In this document: positions 36,503-45,548 of the stretch, piece by piece
Numbering within the stretch: position 1 is the first letter of the stretch
Layout of the letters: every line of letters begins with the position of its first letter
Source of the DNA: WRGA01 sp031553395
Lineage (GTDB): Bacteria; Bacteroidota; Bacteroidia; Bacteroidales; WRGA01
Assembly: GCA_031553395.1 (NCBI GenBank)
Contig: JAVBLR010000016.1
Location: 1-64,000, forward strand
Length of the DNA: 64,000 nt
Direction of reading: 5' to 3'
Notes under the pieces: model-generated
The model's database searches: none
What the model was told of the DNA's origin: nothing
The model's input: only the letters and a program-made list of their open reading frames with translations
Translations under genes and position numbers: made by a program

Positions 36503-38308
36503 TTATTCCTCTTCTGGTTCAGGAGTTGCACAAGTAGTATAAGGATATATCTCACAAATCGGAGTGTTTTCATATATCCATTTACCGGTAATATCCTGTT
36601 GCGGCCATATTTGGTCTTCCTCAAGCGGTATAAACAGTAACATATCCCAACTTGTATTCCACCTTGAAACAAGCGGCTCAAAACGCAATATATGCTGACC
36701 GGTCTTACTTACAACAAGTATTCCTAAGGATACACAGTTATTGGCTGTATCATGGAATAACGCTGTACCATTAGACCTGGATGCAGCCATGTGGTAACGA
36801 TGTCCATCCAATAATGCTTTTTGATAAAATTCATTATTATAGCTCGTTAAATTATAGTCACCAGGTTTTTTGTTATATTTTAATACAGTAACGCCCAGAA
36901 CCTGATCATCTTCTCCATCTTGTTTAAAGATAGTACGCATTTGTTGTGTATCGTCACTTGCACGAAATACAAACCACAGTTTATATGTTCCAGGAACCAA
37001 CACCGGTGTTTTAAATTCAGCCGATGTATTCGTATTTAAGTCAACACGCCATGCAATCCGGTCTCCATATGTATAATTAGTGTTTTTATCAACTGTATTC
37101 GGGAACCCATCACATATATATGTGAAATTGTTTATACTCTTAGTTGTCACAGTAACATTTGCCAGTTCACCTTTAGCAAAACTTACGTTTGCTCCTTTCT
37201 TTCTGAATCCTTTCAACGCCATAATCTCAGGTTGCTCGGCAATATCCCAGTATACACGGTATGCACTACGGTTTACAATTTGAATATTTCCGCTAATACT
37301 ATGAATAACTCCATTAGCACAAGACAAGTCTGTATAGTCTGTAGTACGATCTACAGGTACTCCCGGTTCTAAAATGCCACCTATCACGAATTCATTCAAA
37401 AGCACCTGATCTAAAGTTCTTTTCAACACAATCGGCTGATCTTTTACCAGCGTATTAAGAGAAGTTTTAATCATTAAATCAGTTACATAATTCAATCCCA
37501 CAACTGTATGATACCAAAAATAATTACGTAAAAGCTCTACATCATCTTCAACTGCAGGACTCTTTGCCCTTAATTCAGTCATCAACTCATTCATATTATG
37601 AATTCCTGCAGAAGCAAAGGCATCATTATCCTGAATAAAGATTGTATGATCATATAGCGTACCCGTAAATTTAAGACCTGTTTTCGTGTACACCTCTTTC
37701 CACAAAGAATACGTATCAGGCAACATATTGATAGTTTCATCAAGTGTTTTTGTAGAATGAGACAACACATTGTCTATTACATGTACAATACCATTAGCCC
37801 CACGAAGGTCTTTCTGTATTAGTAATGCCTGACGGTTTACTTCCACAGTTACAGTTCCCGAAGCATTTACTATTTTTGTTGTAATGTATTGACCATTGAA
37901 ATTTAAAGCGCTAAGCCGTCCATCCACAAAATCAGCAGTAGGAACTGTATCTGTTACCAAATGATACCCAACAATCTTATTTGCTTCTTCCTGGGAAAGA
38001 GAATTCAAATCTTTCCCCTCAGCAGCCAAATAACGTTCTATTCCTTCATTTGTAGGTGCAAACAATGTATATGTACCATACGCATGAACTGTTCCCCTGA
38101 AATTTGATATATCAATAATCTTCAGGAAAGAAGACAAATTAGCATTATCTTCGAGGATTTCATCCATCATTTTCTCATCGGAAACCTGATAAATTTGTCC
38201 TTCCATATCTTTTTCACAAGAATTAAAACTAAATAATGCTATCAATGCAAACAAGCTCCATGCTAGGATGGATTTGTTTTTAAGTTGTATTTTATAAATT
38301 GATTTCAT
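36503..38308 (-). CDS. Fasciclin (FAS1) domain lipoprotein, tandem copy 2
   Basis: 601 residues with a lipobox at FSFNSC (Cys 31). Two FAS1 modules follow, with SDEKMMDEILE then GTYTLFAPTNEGIERYLAAE (about 70-90) and NGIVHVIDNVLSHS closing the first. The second opens at about 195 (LPDTYSLWKEVYTKTGL) and has ANGVIHSISGNIQIV. The C-terminal 200 residues form a beta-rich domain (VLVPGTYKLWFVFRASDDTQ, TAN-NCVSLGILVVSKTGQH) found only in this copy and in the gene at 38462-40282. That domain could bind sugar. The two genes are obvious tandem duplicates, near identical over long runs. It is placed downstream of the first SusCD pair. Confidence 0.9.
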   Translation of the reverse strand: MKSIYKIQLKNKSILAWSLFALIALFSFNSCEKDMEGQIYQVSDEKMMDEILEDNANLSSFLKIIDISNFRGTVHAYGTYTLFAPTNEGIERYLAAEGKDLNSLSQEEANKIVGYHLVTDTVPTADFVDGRLSALNFNGQYITTKIVNASGTVTVEVNRQALLIQKDLRGANGIVHVIDNVLSHSTKTLDETINMLPDTYSLWKEVYTKTGLKFTGTLYDHTIFIQDNDAFASAGIHNMNELMTELRAKSPAVEDDVELLRNYFWYHTVVGLNYVTDLMIKTSLNTLVKDQPIVLKRTLDQVLLNEFVIGGILEPGVPVDRTTDYTDLSCANGVIHSISGNIQIVNRSAYRVYWDIAEQPEIMALKGFRKKGANVSFAKGELANVTVTTKSINNFTYICDGFPNTVDKNTNYTYGDRIAWRVDLNTNTSAEFKTPVLVPGTYKLWFVFRASDDTQQMRTIFKQDGEDDQVLGVTVLKYNKKPGDYNLTSYNNEFYQKALLDGHRYHMAASRSNGTALFHDTANNCVSLGILVVSKTGQHILRFEPLVSRWNTSWDMLLFIPLEEDQIWPQQDITGKWIYENTPICEIYPYTTCATPEPEEE

Positions 38309-38314
38309 GACATT

Positions 38315-38431
38315 CTAGTTTTTAATATTACTTACTTTCGTATGGTTATTCCAATCAAAATAGCAAACAGAAAAGACAAACAAAAACAAGGAGACCATCA
38401 AACAATTGAATATTGATTTTATATTTTTCAT
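38315..38431 (-). pseudogene. Remnant of the 34701-36470 FAS1 gene
   Basis: An open frame of 38 codons (ATG at 38431 to TAG at 38317-38315) lies between the two tandem FAS1 genes. It reads MKNIKSIFNCLMVSLFLFVF then SVCYFDWNNHTKV. This matches the first 33 or so residues of the 34701-36470 protein (MKNIKSIFNCLTISLFLFVF, AACESDWDDHTKI) and then stops. The distance from the preceding FAS1 stop (30 bases) also equals that of the intact gene (32 bases). It is the leftover of a second copy of that gene, lost after a two-gene duplication. The lipobox Cys remains, so a short lipopeptide could still be made. Confidence 0.85.
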
Positions 38432-38461
38432 TGTCGTATTTATCAATTGTTTATTTATTGC

Positions 38462-40282
38462 TTATTCTTCAGGATCCGGATCTGGTGTTGTACAAGTAGT
38501 ATATGGATATACCTCGCAAACCGGAGTATTTTCATATATCCATTTTCCGGTAATATCCTGTTGCGGCCATATTTGATCTTCATCAATCGGTATAAACAAG
38601 AACATATCCCAACTTGTATCCCACCTTGAAACAAGCGGTTCGAGACGCAATGTATGTTGACCAGTCTTACTCACAACAAGTACTCCTAATGACTGGCAAT
38701 TAACCGCTGTATCATGGAAGAACCCTGTACCACCGGGTTTAGCAGCAGCCATGTGATAACGGTATCCATCCAACAATGCTTTTTGGTAGAACTCATTATC
38801 ATAATTTGTTAAATTATAGCTACCAGGTGATTTATTATATGCTAATGTAGTAACACCCAATATTTGGTCATCTTCACCATCTTGTTTAAAGATAGTACGC
38901 ATTTGTTGCGTATCGGAACTTGCACGGAATGCAAACCATAATTTATATGTTCCCGGCACTAATACCGGAGTTTTAAACTCAGCCCAATTATTTGTGTTCA
39001 AGTCAAAACGCCATGATATACGGTCTCCGTATGTATAGTTATTATTCTTATCGACAGTAGTAGGATATCCACCACAATAATAGGTAAATTTGTTTCCTGT
39101 ATTTTTATTTCCCCAAGTCACATTCGCAAGTTCACCTTTATCAAAGCCAACACTTGTACCACTCTTACGGAAACCTTTCAATGCCATAATCTCTGGTTGT
39201 TCGGCAATATCCCAGTATACACGGTATGCACTACGGTTCACAACTTGAATATTTCCATTAATACTATGAATAACTCCATTAGAACAAGATAAATCGGTAT
39301 AATCTGTTTTACGGTTAACCGGCACACCAGGCTCCAGGATTCCACCTATCACAAATTCATTTAAAATAACCTGATCCAGATTTCTTTTCAATACAATCGG
39401 CTGATCCTTTACCATGGTATTAAGAGACGTTTGAATCATTAAATCAGTTACATAATTCAATCCGCCAACCGAATGATAACGAAGATAATTATCTAAAAGT
39501 TGTTCATCATCTTCAACTGCAGGACTTTTTGCTCTTAATTCAGTCATCAAATCATCCATATTATGTATTCCTGCAGAAGCAAAAGCGTCATCATCCTGAA
39601 TAAAGACTGTATATTTAAATGACACATCATCCAAGGCAGTATTATTTTTCATTATCTTATTATACATTTCTTTCCACAAAGAATACGTGTCAGGTAGTTC
39701 TCTTATTGTCTGATCAATTGTTTTTGTAGAATGCGACAATACATTATCTATTACTTGTACAATACCATTAGATCCGCGAAGGTCTTTTTGTATCAGTAAA
39801 GCCTGGCGGTTTACTTCCACAGTTACAGATCCTGAAACGCTTACTGTTTTTGTTGTAATATACTGGTTATTAAAGTTAGGAGCGCCAAGCCGTCCATCTA
39901 CAAAATCGGCAGTAGGAACTGTATCCGTTATCAAGTGGTATCCAACAATCTTAGCTGCTTCTTCCTGAGAAAGAGAATTCAAATCTTTTCCTTCAGCGGC
40001 CAAATAACGTTCTACAGCATCATTTGTAGGAGCAAATAAGGTATACGTACCATATGCATGAACCGTTCCCCTGAAATTTGAAATATCGATAATCTTCAGG
40101 AAAGAAGACAAATTTGCGTTACTTTCGAGGATTTCATCCATCATTTTCTCATCGGAAACCTGATAAACTTGTCCCTCCATATCTTTTTCACAAGCACTAA
40201 AGCTAAATAAAGCTATCAATGCAAACAAACTCCACGCTACTAAAGAGTTGTTTTTAAACTGTATTTTATTAATTGATTTCAT
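38462..40282 (-). CDS. Fasciclin (FAS1) domain lipoprotein, tandem copy 1
   Basis: 606 residues with lipobox FSFSAC (Cys 31). Two FAS1 modules follow, with the same layout as the 36503-38308 protein: SDEKMMDEILE, GTYTLFAPTNDAVERYLAAE, NGIVQVIDNVLSHS, then a second module ending NGVIHSINGNIQVV. The C-terminal domain is TPVLVPGTYKLWFAFRASSD to CEVYPYTTC. It follows the first SusD by 21 bases. As a FAS1-Sus combination it is likely a surface glycan-binding protein. FAS1 domains in bacteria can bind proteins or sugars and I cannot tell which applies. Confidence 0.9.
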   Translation of the reverse strand: MKSINKIQFKNNSLVAWSLFALIALFSFSACEKDMEGQVYQVSDEKMMDEILESNANLSSFLKIIDISNFRGTVHAYGTYTLFAPTNDAVERYLAAEGKDLNSLSQEEAAKIVGYHLITDTVPTADFVDGRLGAPNFNNQYITTKTVSVSGSVTVEVNRQALLIQKDLRGSNGIVQVIDNVLSHSTKTIDQTIRELPDTYSLWKEMYNKIMKNNTALDDVSFKYTVFIQDDDAFASAGIHNMDDLMTELRAKSPAVEDDEQLLDNYLRYHSVGGLNYVTDLMIQTSLNTMVKDQPIVLKRNLDQVILNEFVIGGILEPGVPVNRKTDYTDLSCSNGVIHSINGNIQVVNRSAYRVYWDIAEQPEIMALKGFRKSGTSVGFDKGELANVTWGNKNTGNKFTYYCGGYPTTVDKNNNYTYGDRISWRFDLNTNNWAEFKTPVLVPGTYKLWFAFRASSDTQQMRTIFKQDGEDDQILGVTTLAYNKSPGSYNLTNYDNEFYQKALLDGYRYHMAAAKPGGTGFFHDTAVNCQSLGVLVVSKTGQHTLRLEPLVSRWDTSWDMFLFIPIDEDQIWPQQDITGKWIYENTPVCEVYPYTTCTTPDPDPEE

Positions 40283-40303
40283 GACATTTTATTTTTTAAG
40301 GTT

Positions 40304-41923
40304 TTATTGTGCATAAAACGGATTCTGCTTCAAAGCAGTATTATTTCTCAATTCATTTTCGTTAATTGGTAGATAATGGCTATTGTAATCATATAACCAT
40401 TTACTTTGCAAACTCATCACTTTATCAGGATTTGCAGCATACAACGCCAATTGTTCCATATAGCGAATACCCTCATAATTATTTCTTTTGGCATTACGCA
40501 ACACATCAAACCATCTTTTTCCTTCATGCGCAAATTCACGGGCTCTTTCAGTTAAGATAAAATCTTCCAATATATTTGGGTCGATTTCCGTTGTACCTTC
40601 CGGAATCAAATCTGTTGTTTCGGGAGCACAAGCCCTGGAGCGAATTGTCCTGACAATACTCAACGATTCTTCCAACTGAGCAGAATTACTATTTATTTTC
40701 CCTAATTGATTTAAGGCCTCGGCCTTCATCAACATCACATCTGCCAAACGATAGAAAATCCAGTTACTGAACGATTCTCCATTTGCCCTGTATGTATACG
40801 AAGTTCTCGACAAGCCAATCCATTTCCAAACTAATCCTTGCCTGTAATCAATACCTTCACCGCGGATATCATACCATCCGCGATCCAAAGCCGAAGGAAT
40901 AAATAAATTTGTAGATGACACAGTTTCCGTATTAACCATATAAAACCCCGAAGATGGGTTAAAACTATTCCAGAAAGGATTTTCCCAGTCAGTAGAAAAT
41001 TGCAATTCAAAAATACTTTCCACCGAATTTCCATTTACATACATGGAAGTAAACAAGTTATTGGCATCCCCTTCCGAAGGATAATAAACAGTATGCACTT
41101 CTCCCATTACATCTTCCACTTGTACAGCCGTACTTTGAACAGGAACCAATGCAAAATTTCCCGAATTAATAATCTGATTGCATTGTTTTACACAATTTTC
41201 ATAATCCTCTTTCCACAAGTATAAATCGGCCAACAAAGCCTTTAAGCTCCAAACAGTAAACCTGCCCTTATTTTCATCAGCCACAGGATAAGAAAACGGG
41301 ATACCTCTAAATGTACCGTTTTCTGCCCTATCAACACGTTTCAAATCCTCTATCAAGTAATTGATAATATCTTCACCTTTTGTTTGAGGTACTCGATAAT
41401 CTTGTGTATCATCCAAGGACGGCGTTGTAATATAAGGAACATCCTTGAATGTACGAACCAAATAAAAGTACATCAAAGCACGGATACATGTAGCTTCTGC
41501 CTCATATTGCGACAACAAGTCTTCGGAAAAGGACTGGTCGATTTTCTGCGTTTCCTTAGCATAATACAACACGGTATTACAATTATTAATTGTCGCATAA
41601 AAATTAGCCCACGAAGTAATATACGAAGTGATAGAAATATCTCCGTTTTGAATTTGAGTGTCGCCAATATAAGCAGTACTTCTTGGGTTAGGTTTTATCA
41701 AATCAGCGCGAAGCTCACCCCAATCAAAAAACAACTGCATAGTATTTTTGATCATCATATCGGCATAACATCCCATCACAGCAGCTTGTACTTCTTCTTT
41801 ATTTTTCCAGTACTTATCTCCCGTAACACCATCCTGGGGTTCCAGGCTTAAATAATCGTCGCAAGCATAGAAGGCTCCTAAGAATACGACAGCTATTATT
41901 TTTATAATTGATTTACATTTCAT
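40304..41923 (-). CDS. SusD-family outer-membrane lipoprotein, first pair
   Basis: 539 residues with lipobox GAFYAC (Cys 21), DDYLSLEPQDGVTGDKYWKN and the SusD signature RAREFAHEGKRWFDVLRNAKR near residue 470. TPR-like helices (EATCIRALMYFYLVRTFKDVPYI, AVMGCYADMM) lie in the first half. It binds the glycan over its partner SusC (42044-45343), whose stop is 120 bases upstream. The intergenic gap has no leader element. The next gene downstream is the FAS1 gene at 38462-40282. Confidence 0.96.
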   Translation of the reverse strand: MKCKSIIKIIAVVFLGAFYACDDYLSLEPQDGVTGDKYWKNKEEVQAAVMGCYADMMIKNTMQLFFDWGELRADLIKPNPRSTAYIGDTQIQNGDISITSYITSWANFYATINNCNTVLYYAKETQKIDQSFSEDLLSQYEAEATCIRALMYFYLVRTFKDVPYITTPSLDDTQDYRVPQTKGEDIINYLIEDLKRVDRAENGTFRGIPFSYPVADENKGRFTVWSLKALLADLYLWKEDYENCVKQCNQIINSGNFALVPVQSTAVQVEDVMGEVHTVYYPSEGDANNLFTSMYVNGNSVESIFELQFSTDWENPFWNSFNPSSGFYMVNTETVSSTNLFIPSALDRGWYDIRGEGIDYRQGLVWKWIGLSRTSYTYRANGESFSNWIFYRLADVMLMKAEALNQLGKINSNSAQLEESLSIVRTIRSRACAPETTDLIPEGTTEIDPNILEDFILTERAREFAHEGKRWFDVLRNAKRNNYEGIRYMEQLALYAANPDKVMSLQSKWLYDYNSHYLPINENELRNNTALKQNPFYAQ

Positions 41924-42043
41924 ATATCAATATTTTATTTTCCACATTAACTTTTAAAACAAGATTTTATGTATTTATCATCTAAATTTGGCAAATGCTT
42001 GTTTCCTGTTTGCAGATTGTTAATTTATATATTATCAAAATTC

Positions 42044-45000
42044 TTAAAATGAAACATTAAAGCCAAGCGTATATTGGTATGGACGTGGAGCTTGAGAACT
42101 ATCACGTCCTACTTTAGAAACATCTCCACTGGTCGTAACTTCCGGGTCCTGGCCGGTATAATTAGTCCACGTATAAATATTCTGCATAGTAGCCCAGAAA
42201 GACAACGACGACAACCCTAATCCTCTAATTACATTTTGAGGGAAAGTATACCTCAATGTCAATGTTTTCCACCTCAAGAAAGAACCATCTTCCACAAAAC
42301 GGTCGGAACCAAGCCAGTTATACCCTTGTCCATATAAAGCACGCGGCAACAAATCGGACGGAGCTTGAGATTCGGTTCCCGGCTCGAATGATGTTCTGAA
42401 ACGTTTAAGCGTAGCTTTACTTTGGTTATTTAGGTTATACATACTTTCCATAGTCATACGGGTCATATTGATTACATCATTTCCGTAACGGAAATAGAAA
42501 TAAGCGCCCAACGTAACATTCTTATACTTCACATTAGGACCGAAACCACCGAAAAACAACGGATTATAATCGCCCAAGTAAACAACATCCTGTAAATTGA
42601 TATTACCATCATTGTTAACATCTACATAGCGAGCGTCACCCGCTTGGAATTCATAATCTTTAACAGGATAATTAAACCTCATGTATACTGGTTTCATTTC
42701 TCCGTTTTCACCCATCGTATAAATAGCATTTCCATTTTTATCTTTGGCAATGGTTTGCTCCTTATTCAGATAAACGCCATCGTATTTATATCCATAAAAA
42801 GAACCATAAGGCTGATCTACCTCCAAACGGATAAGGTAGGAACCGTTCACATCCCATGATCCACTTTCTGTATTGAAATAATCAGATAGTTTTCTCAAAT
42901 AATTCTGTGAACGGGAAAAATTGAAGTTGAAATCGACTGACCATTTTTTATCTTTATAAGGCGTTGCCGAAACATTTACCTCCCAACCTCTGTTTTCCAC
43001 AGTATTCAAGTTCATTGTAGCACTCGAAAATCCCGAACTGGTAGGCAAGGCCGATGATCCAATACCATCTTTTGTAGTTTTAGTATAATAGTCGGCATCT
43101 ATAACAATTCGTCGGTTCAACACTTCAAGGTTCAATCCCAAGTCAAACTGGGTAGACCTTTCCCAACGCAACTCGTCCAATGCTATAGAACGTGGAGCAG
43201 TTGCCGAGTAACCCATATAATTATAAGCATAATTGCTATAATCGCTATAATACATATAATCGTATTTAGGAGTTTTTCCATTTACCCCCCAGGAAGACCT
43301 GATAGACAACTCATCAATCCATTTTAAACCCTTCATAAAAGGTTCTCCGGATATACGATACCTACCTGAAAGAGCAGGGAACCAACCAAAGCGGTAACCG
43401 GGTCCAAATCGTGAGTCACCATCTAAACGAATACTACCATAAATAATATATCTATCCAAAAGAGTATAGTTCACATTCGCATACGCAGAGATATTCCGTT
43501 GCTGAGAGAAACTAGAAGAAAGAGTTCCTGTAGGATATACACGAGAAGGGATGGACGGATCTCGCAATTCGGAAGAAGGCAAATTACTGCTTGCATCCAC
43601 AAATGTATTACTTCTTCTGTCATATGTAGTTAATCCCGCCAATGCAATCACACGATGTATATCATTTTTAAACGTTGGCACCCATTTAGCTCTGGTAATT
43701 GTTTGAGCAACAAAAGAGTCATCATCCCTATCCGATGCCCAATTAGTAGAAGCATTGTTCCAATCCAAACCGGTAGCAGTTTGCGGCAGATACTGTTGTG
43801 TTTTGTTGTTTGCTATTTCAAATGCAACATCAAATGAAAGTTGAATTTGCGTATTCAAATCATAAATCAATGAGAACTTAGGTAAAATATTATCAGCGAC
43901 AACATCATTTTTACTGTCATACGCCATAGCTACAGGATTATATACACTTGGGTATCTCCCCTGGATATTGCTGTAAGGAGTAAAATATTGATCTGTTTTT
44001 TGGCCAAGCTCATTATAGTAATAGATACTTTGATTAGGCATTTTTATATACGCTTTACTACGTAAGTCTCCTTTTGTATAATTTTCACCTTCAGGAATAA
44101 GATTTTGTTGTTTAGTAGAGTGAGTATAAGCAATATCAGCAACAAAGCGTAATTTATCGGATACCGAATAATTTAAGTTAGCACGTGTATTCAACCGTTG
44201 GTAGCCTGTACCAATAGTAGTTCCTGTTTCATCCCAATAACCGGCAGAAAAACGATAACGAACCTTACTGCTACCACCCGATAACGATAAATTATAATCC
44301 TGAGCAAAACCTGTTTGCGTAATGGCATCCACCCAATCCGTATTGCTTGAATAATTGTAATAATATGCAGGATTATTAGGATCATAAGCAAACTCAGGAT
44401 ATATAGTAGGATCTAATACTATTCCAGAATTAAACATAGCTTCACTTATCATTGTAACATATTCATACCCTGAGAGTGTAGGAAGATTTTTCCGTTGCTT
44501 ATTTAATGTAAATGTACTTTGCAATGAAATTACCGGAGGACTGATTGTTCCCCGTTTTGTAGTAATTAATAACACTCCATTTGCACCTCTCGATCCATAA
44601 ATTGCAGCAGCAGCCGCATCCTTTAATACTACGATATCCTGAATATCCGAAGGCGGAATATTCAACATTTGAGAAAATTCTTCCTCGGTAGCCGTACTAA
44701 AGTCGAAACCGGCAGTAGAAGCTCCTACATTGGATTCGAGCGGAATATTATCGACAACAATCAACGGTTGGTTATCTCCATTAATAGAGGAAAGCCCACG
44801 AATACGAATAGACATCCCACCTCCGGGGTTACCGGTTGTTCCAACAATATCTACCCCAGATAGACGGCCTTGTAGAGCATCGTCGATAGAAGCTGCGTGT
44901 ACACCCTGAAGTTCATCGGTACTGATTCTGGAAACAGCCATGGACAAATCCCGCTGGTCGATATCCAATCCTCCGAGGCTTTGTTTAGTTTTAGCAATAA

Positions 45001-45343
45001 CAACGACTTCCCCTATTTCAGTACTTGCATCTTCCAGAATAATACTCAAAACATGATTTTTACCCGGAACAACTGTTTTATCTTTATACCCTACATATCG
45101 AACGATCAATTGATTGTTGGGATTAACAACATTAATACTAAAGTTACCGTCGATATCGGCAGCCGCACTGGATAAGGTACGATTTTCCTTGTCTCTTTCG
45201 ATAACGGTGGCTCCCATCAAAGGATATTTATCTCCATCATGAACCGTACCTCTTATCAATGTTCTTTCTTGTGCAAATATCCTGACAGGAAACAGGATGA
45301 GCAATATAAACACAAGGTAATAAATGCTAATTGATTTTTTCAT
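42044..45343 (-). CDS. SusC-family TonB-dependent transporter, first pair
   Basis: 1099 residues. Signal peptide to FAQ (residue 25), then CarboxypepD-like domain (GTVHDGDKYPLMGATVIERD, about 33-115), a linker with EIGEVVVIAKTKQ, the plug (GMSIRIRGLSSINGDNQPLI, DAAAAAIYGSRGANGVLLIT) and a barrel ending YQYTLGFNVSF. It imports large oligosaccharides over the outer membrane with its SusD. It is separated by 205 bases from the first FAS1 gene, and the conserved leader element (45341-45443) fills the near half of that gap. Confidence 0.96.
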   Translation of the reverse strand: MKKSISIYYLVFILLILFPVRIFAQERTLIRGTVHDGDKYPLMGATVIERDKENRTLSSAAADIDGNFSINVVNPNNQLIVRYVGYKDKTVVPGKNHVLSIILEDASTEIGEVVVIAKTKQSLGGLDIDQRDLSMAVSRISTDELQGVHAASIDDALQGRLSGVDIVGTTGNPGGGMSIRIRGLSSINGDNQPLIVVDNIPLESNVGASTAGFDFSTATEEEFSQMLNIPPSDIQDIVVLKDAAAAAIYGSRGANGVLLITTKRGTISPPVISLQSTFTLNKQRKNLPTLSGYEYVTMISEAMFNSGIVLDPTIYPEFAYDPNNPAYYYNYSSNTDWVDAITQTGFAQDYNLSLSGGSSKVRYRFSAGYWDETGTTIGTGYQRLNTRANLNYSVSDKLRFVADIAYTHSTKQQNLIPEGENYTKGDLRSKAYIKMPNQSIYYYNELGQKTDQYFTPYSNIQGRYPSVYNPVAMAYDSKNDVVADNILPKFSLIYDLNTQIQLSFDVAFEIANNKTQQYLPQTATGLDWNNASTNWASDRDDDSFVAQTITRAKWVPTFKNDIHRVIALAGLTTYDRRSNTFVDASSNLPSSELRDPSIPSRVYPTGTLSSSFSQQRNISAYANVNYTLLDRYIIYGSIRLDGDSRFGPGYRFGWFPALSGRYRISGEPFMKGLKWIDELSIRSSWGVNGKTPKYDYMYYSDYSNYAYNYMGYSATAPRSIALDELRWERSTQFDLGLNLEVLNRRIVIDADYYTKTTKDGIGSSALPTSSGFSSATMNLNTVENRGWEVNVSATPYKDKKWSVDFNFNFSRSQNYLRKLSDYFNTESGSWDVNGSYLIRLEVDQPYGSFYGYKYDGVYLNKEQTIAKDKNGNAIYTMGENGEMKPVYMRFNYPVKDYEFQAGDARYVDVNNDGNINLQDVVYLGDYNPLFFGGFGPNVKYKNVTLGAYFYFRYGNDVINMTRMTMESMYNLNNQSKATLKRFRTSFEPGTESQAPSDLLPRALYGQGYNWLGSDRFVEDGSFLRWKTLTLRYTFPQNVIRGLGLSSLSFWATMQNIYTWTNYTGQDPEVTTSGDVSKVGRDSSQAPRPYQYTLGFNVSF

Positions 45344-45443
45344 ACGTTAATTTTTATTTTTTACACTAAGGTCGTATGGAACTCGCATGTTTCAAAATTA
45401 TTGTAATATTGTGATGAAAATCTCTTTTCATGCTTCGTTTCAT
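45341..45443 (-). promoter_or_regulatory. Conserved outer-membrane-gene leader element, copy C (before first susC)
   Basis: In coding direction: ATGAAACGAAGCATGAAAAG, then GATTTTCATC, a variable part, GCGAGTTCCATACGACC, TTAGTGTAAAAAATAAAAA and AACGTATG with the start codon. ATGAAAA and TTTTCAT form an extra hairpin in this copy. CATACG is complementary to CGTATG at the start. The small frame starting at 45443 has 25 codons and ends at 45366, before the AT-rich spacer. Confidence 0.85.
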
Positions 45444-45548
45444 GTAATTATTATTTTATTATCAGGAATAATCACATCATAGGAAATATTCTTCATCTTT
45501 AATATACCCACAATGTTTTTATCTCGATTTATTCTAATTAATTTATTC

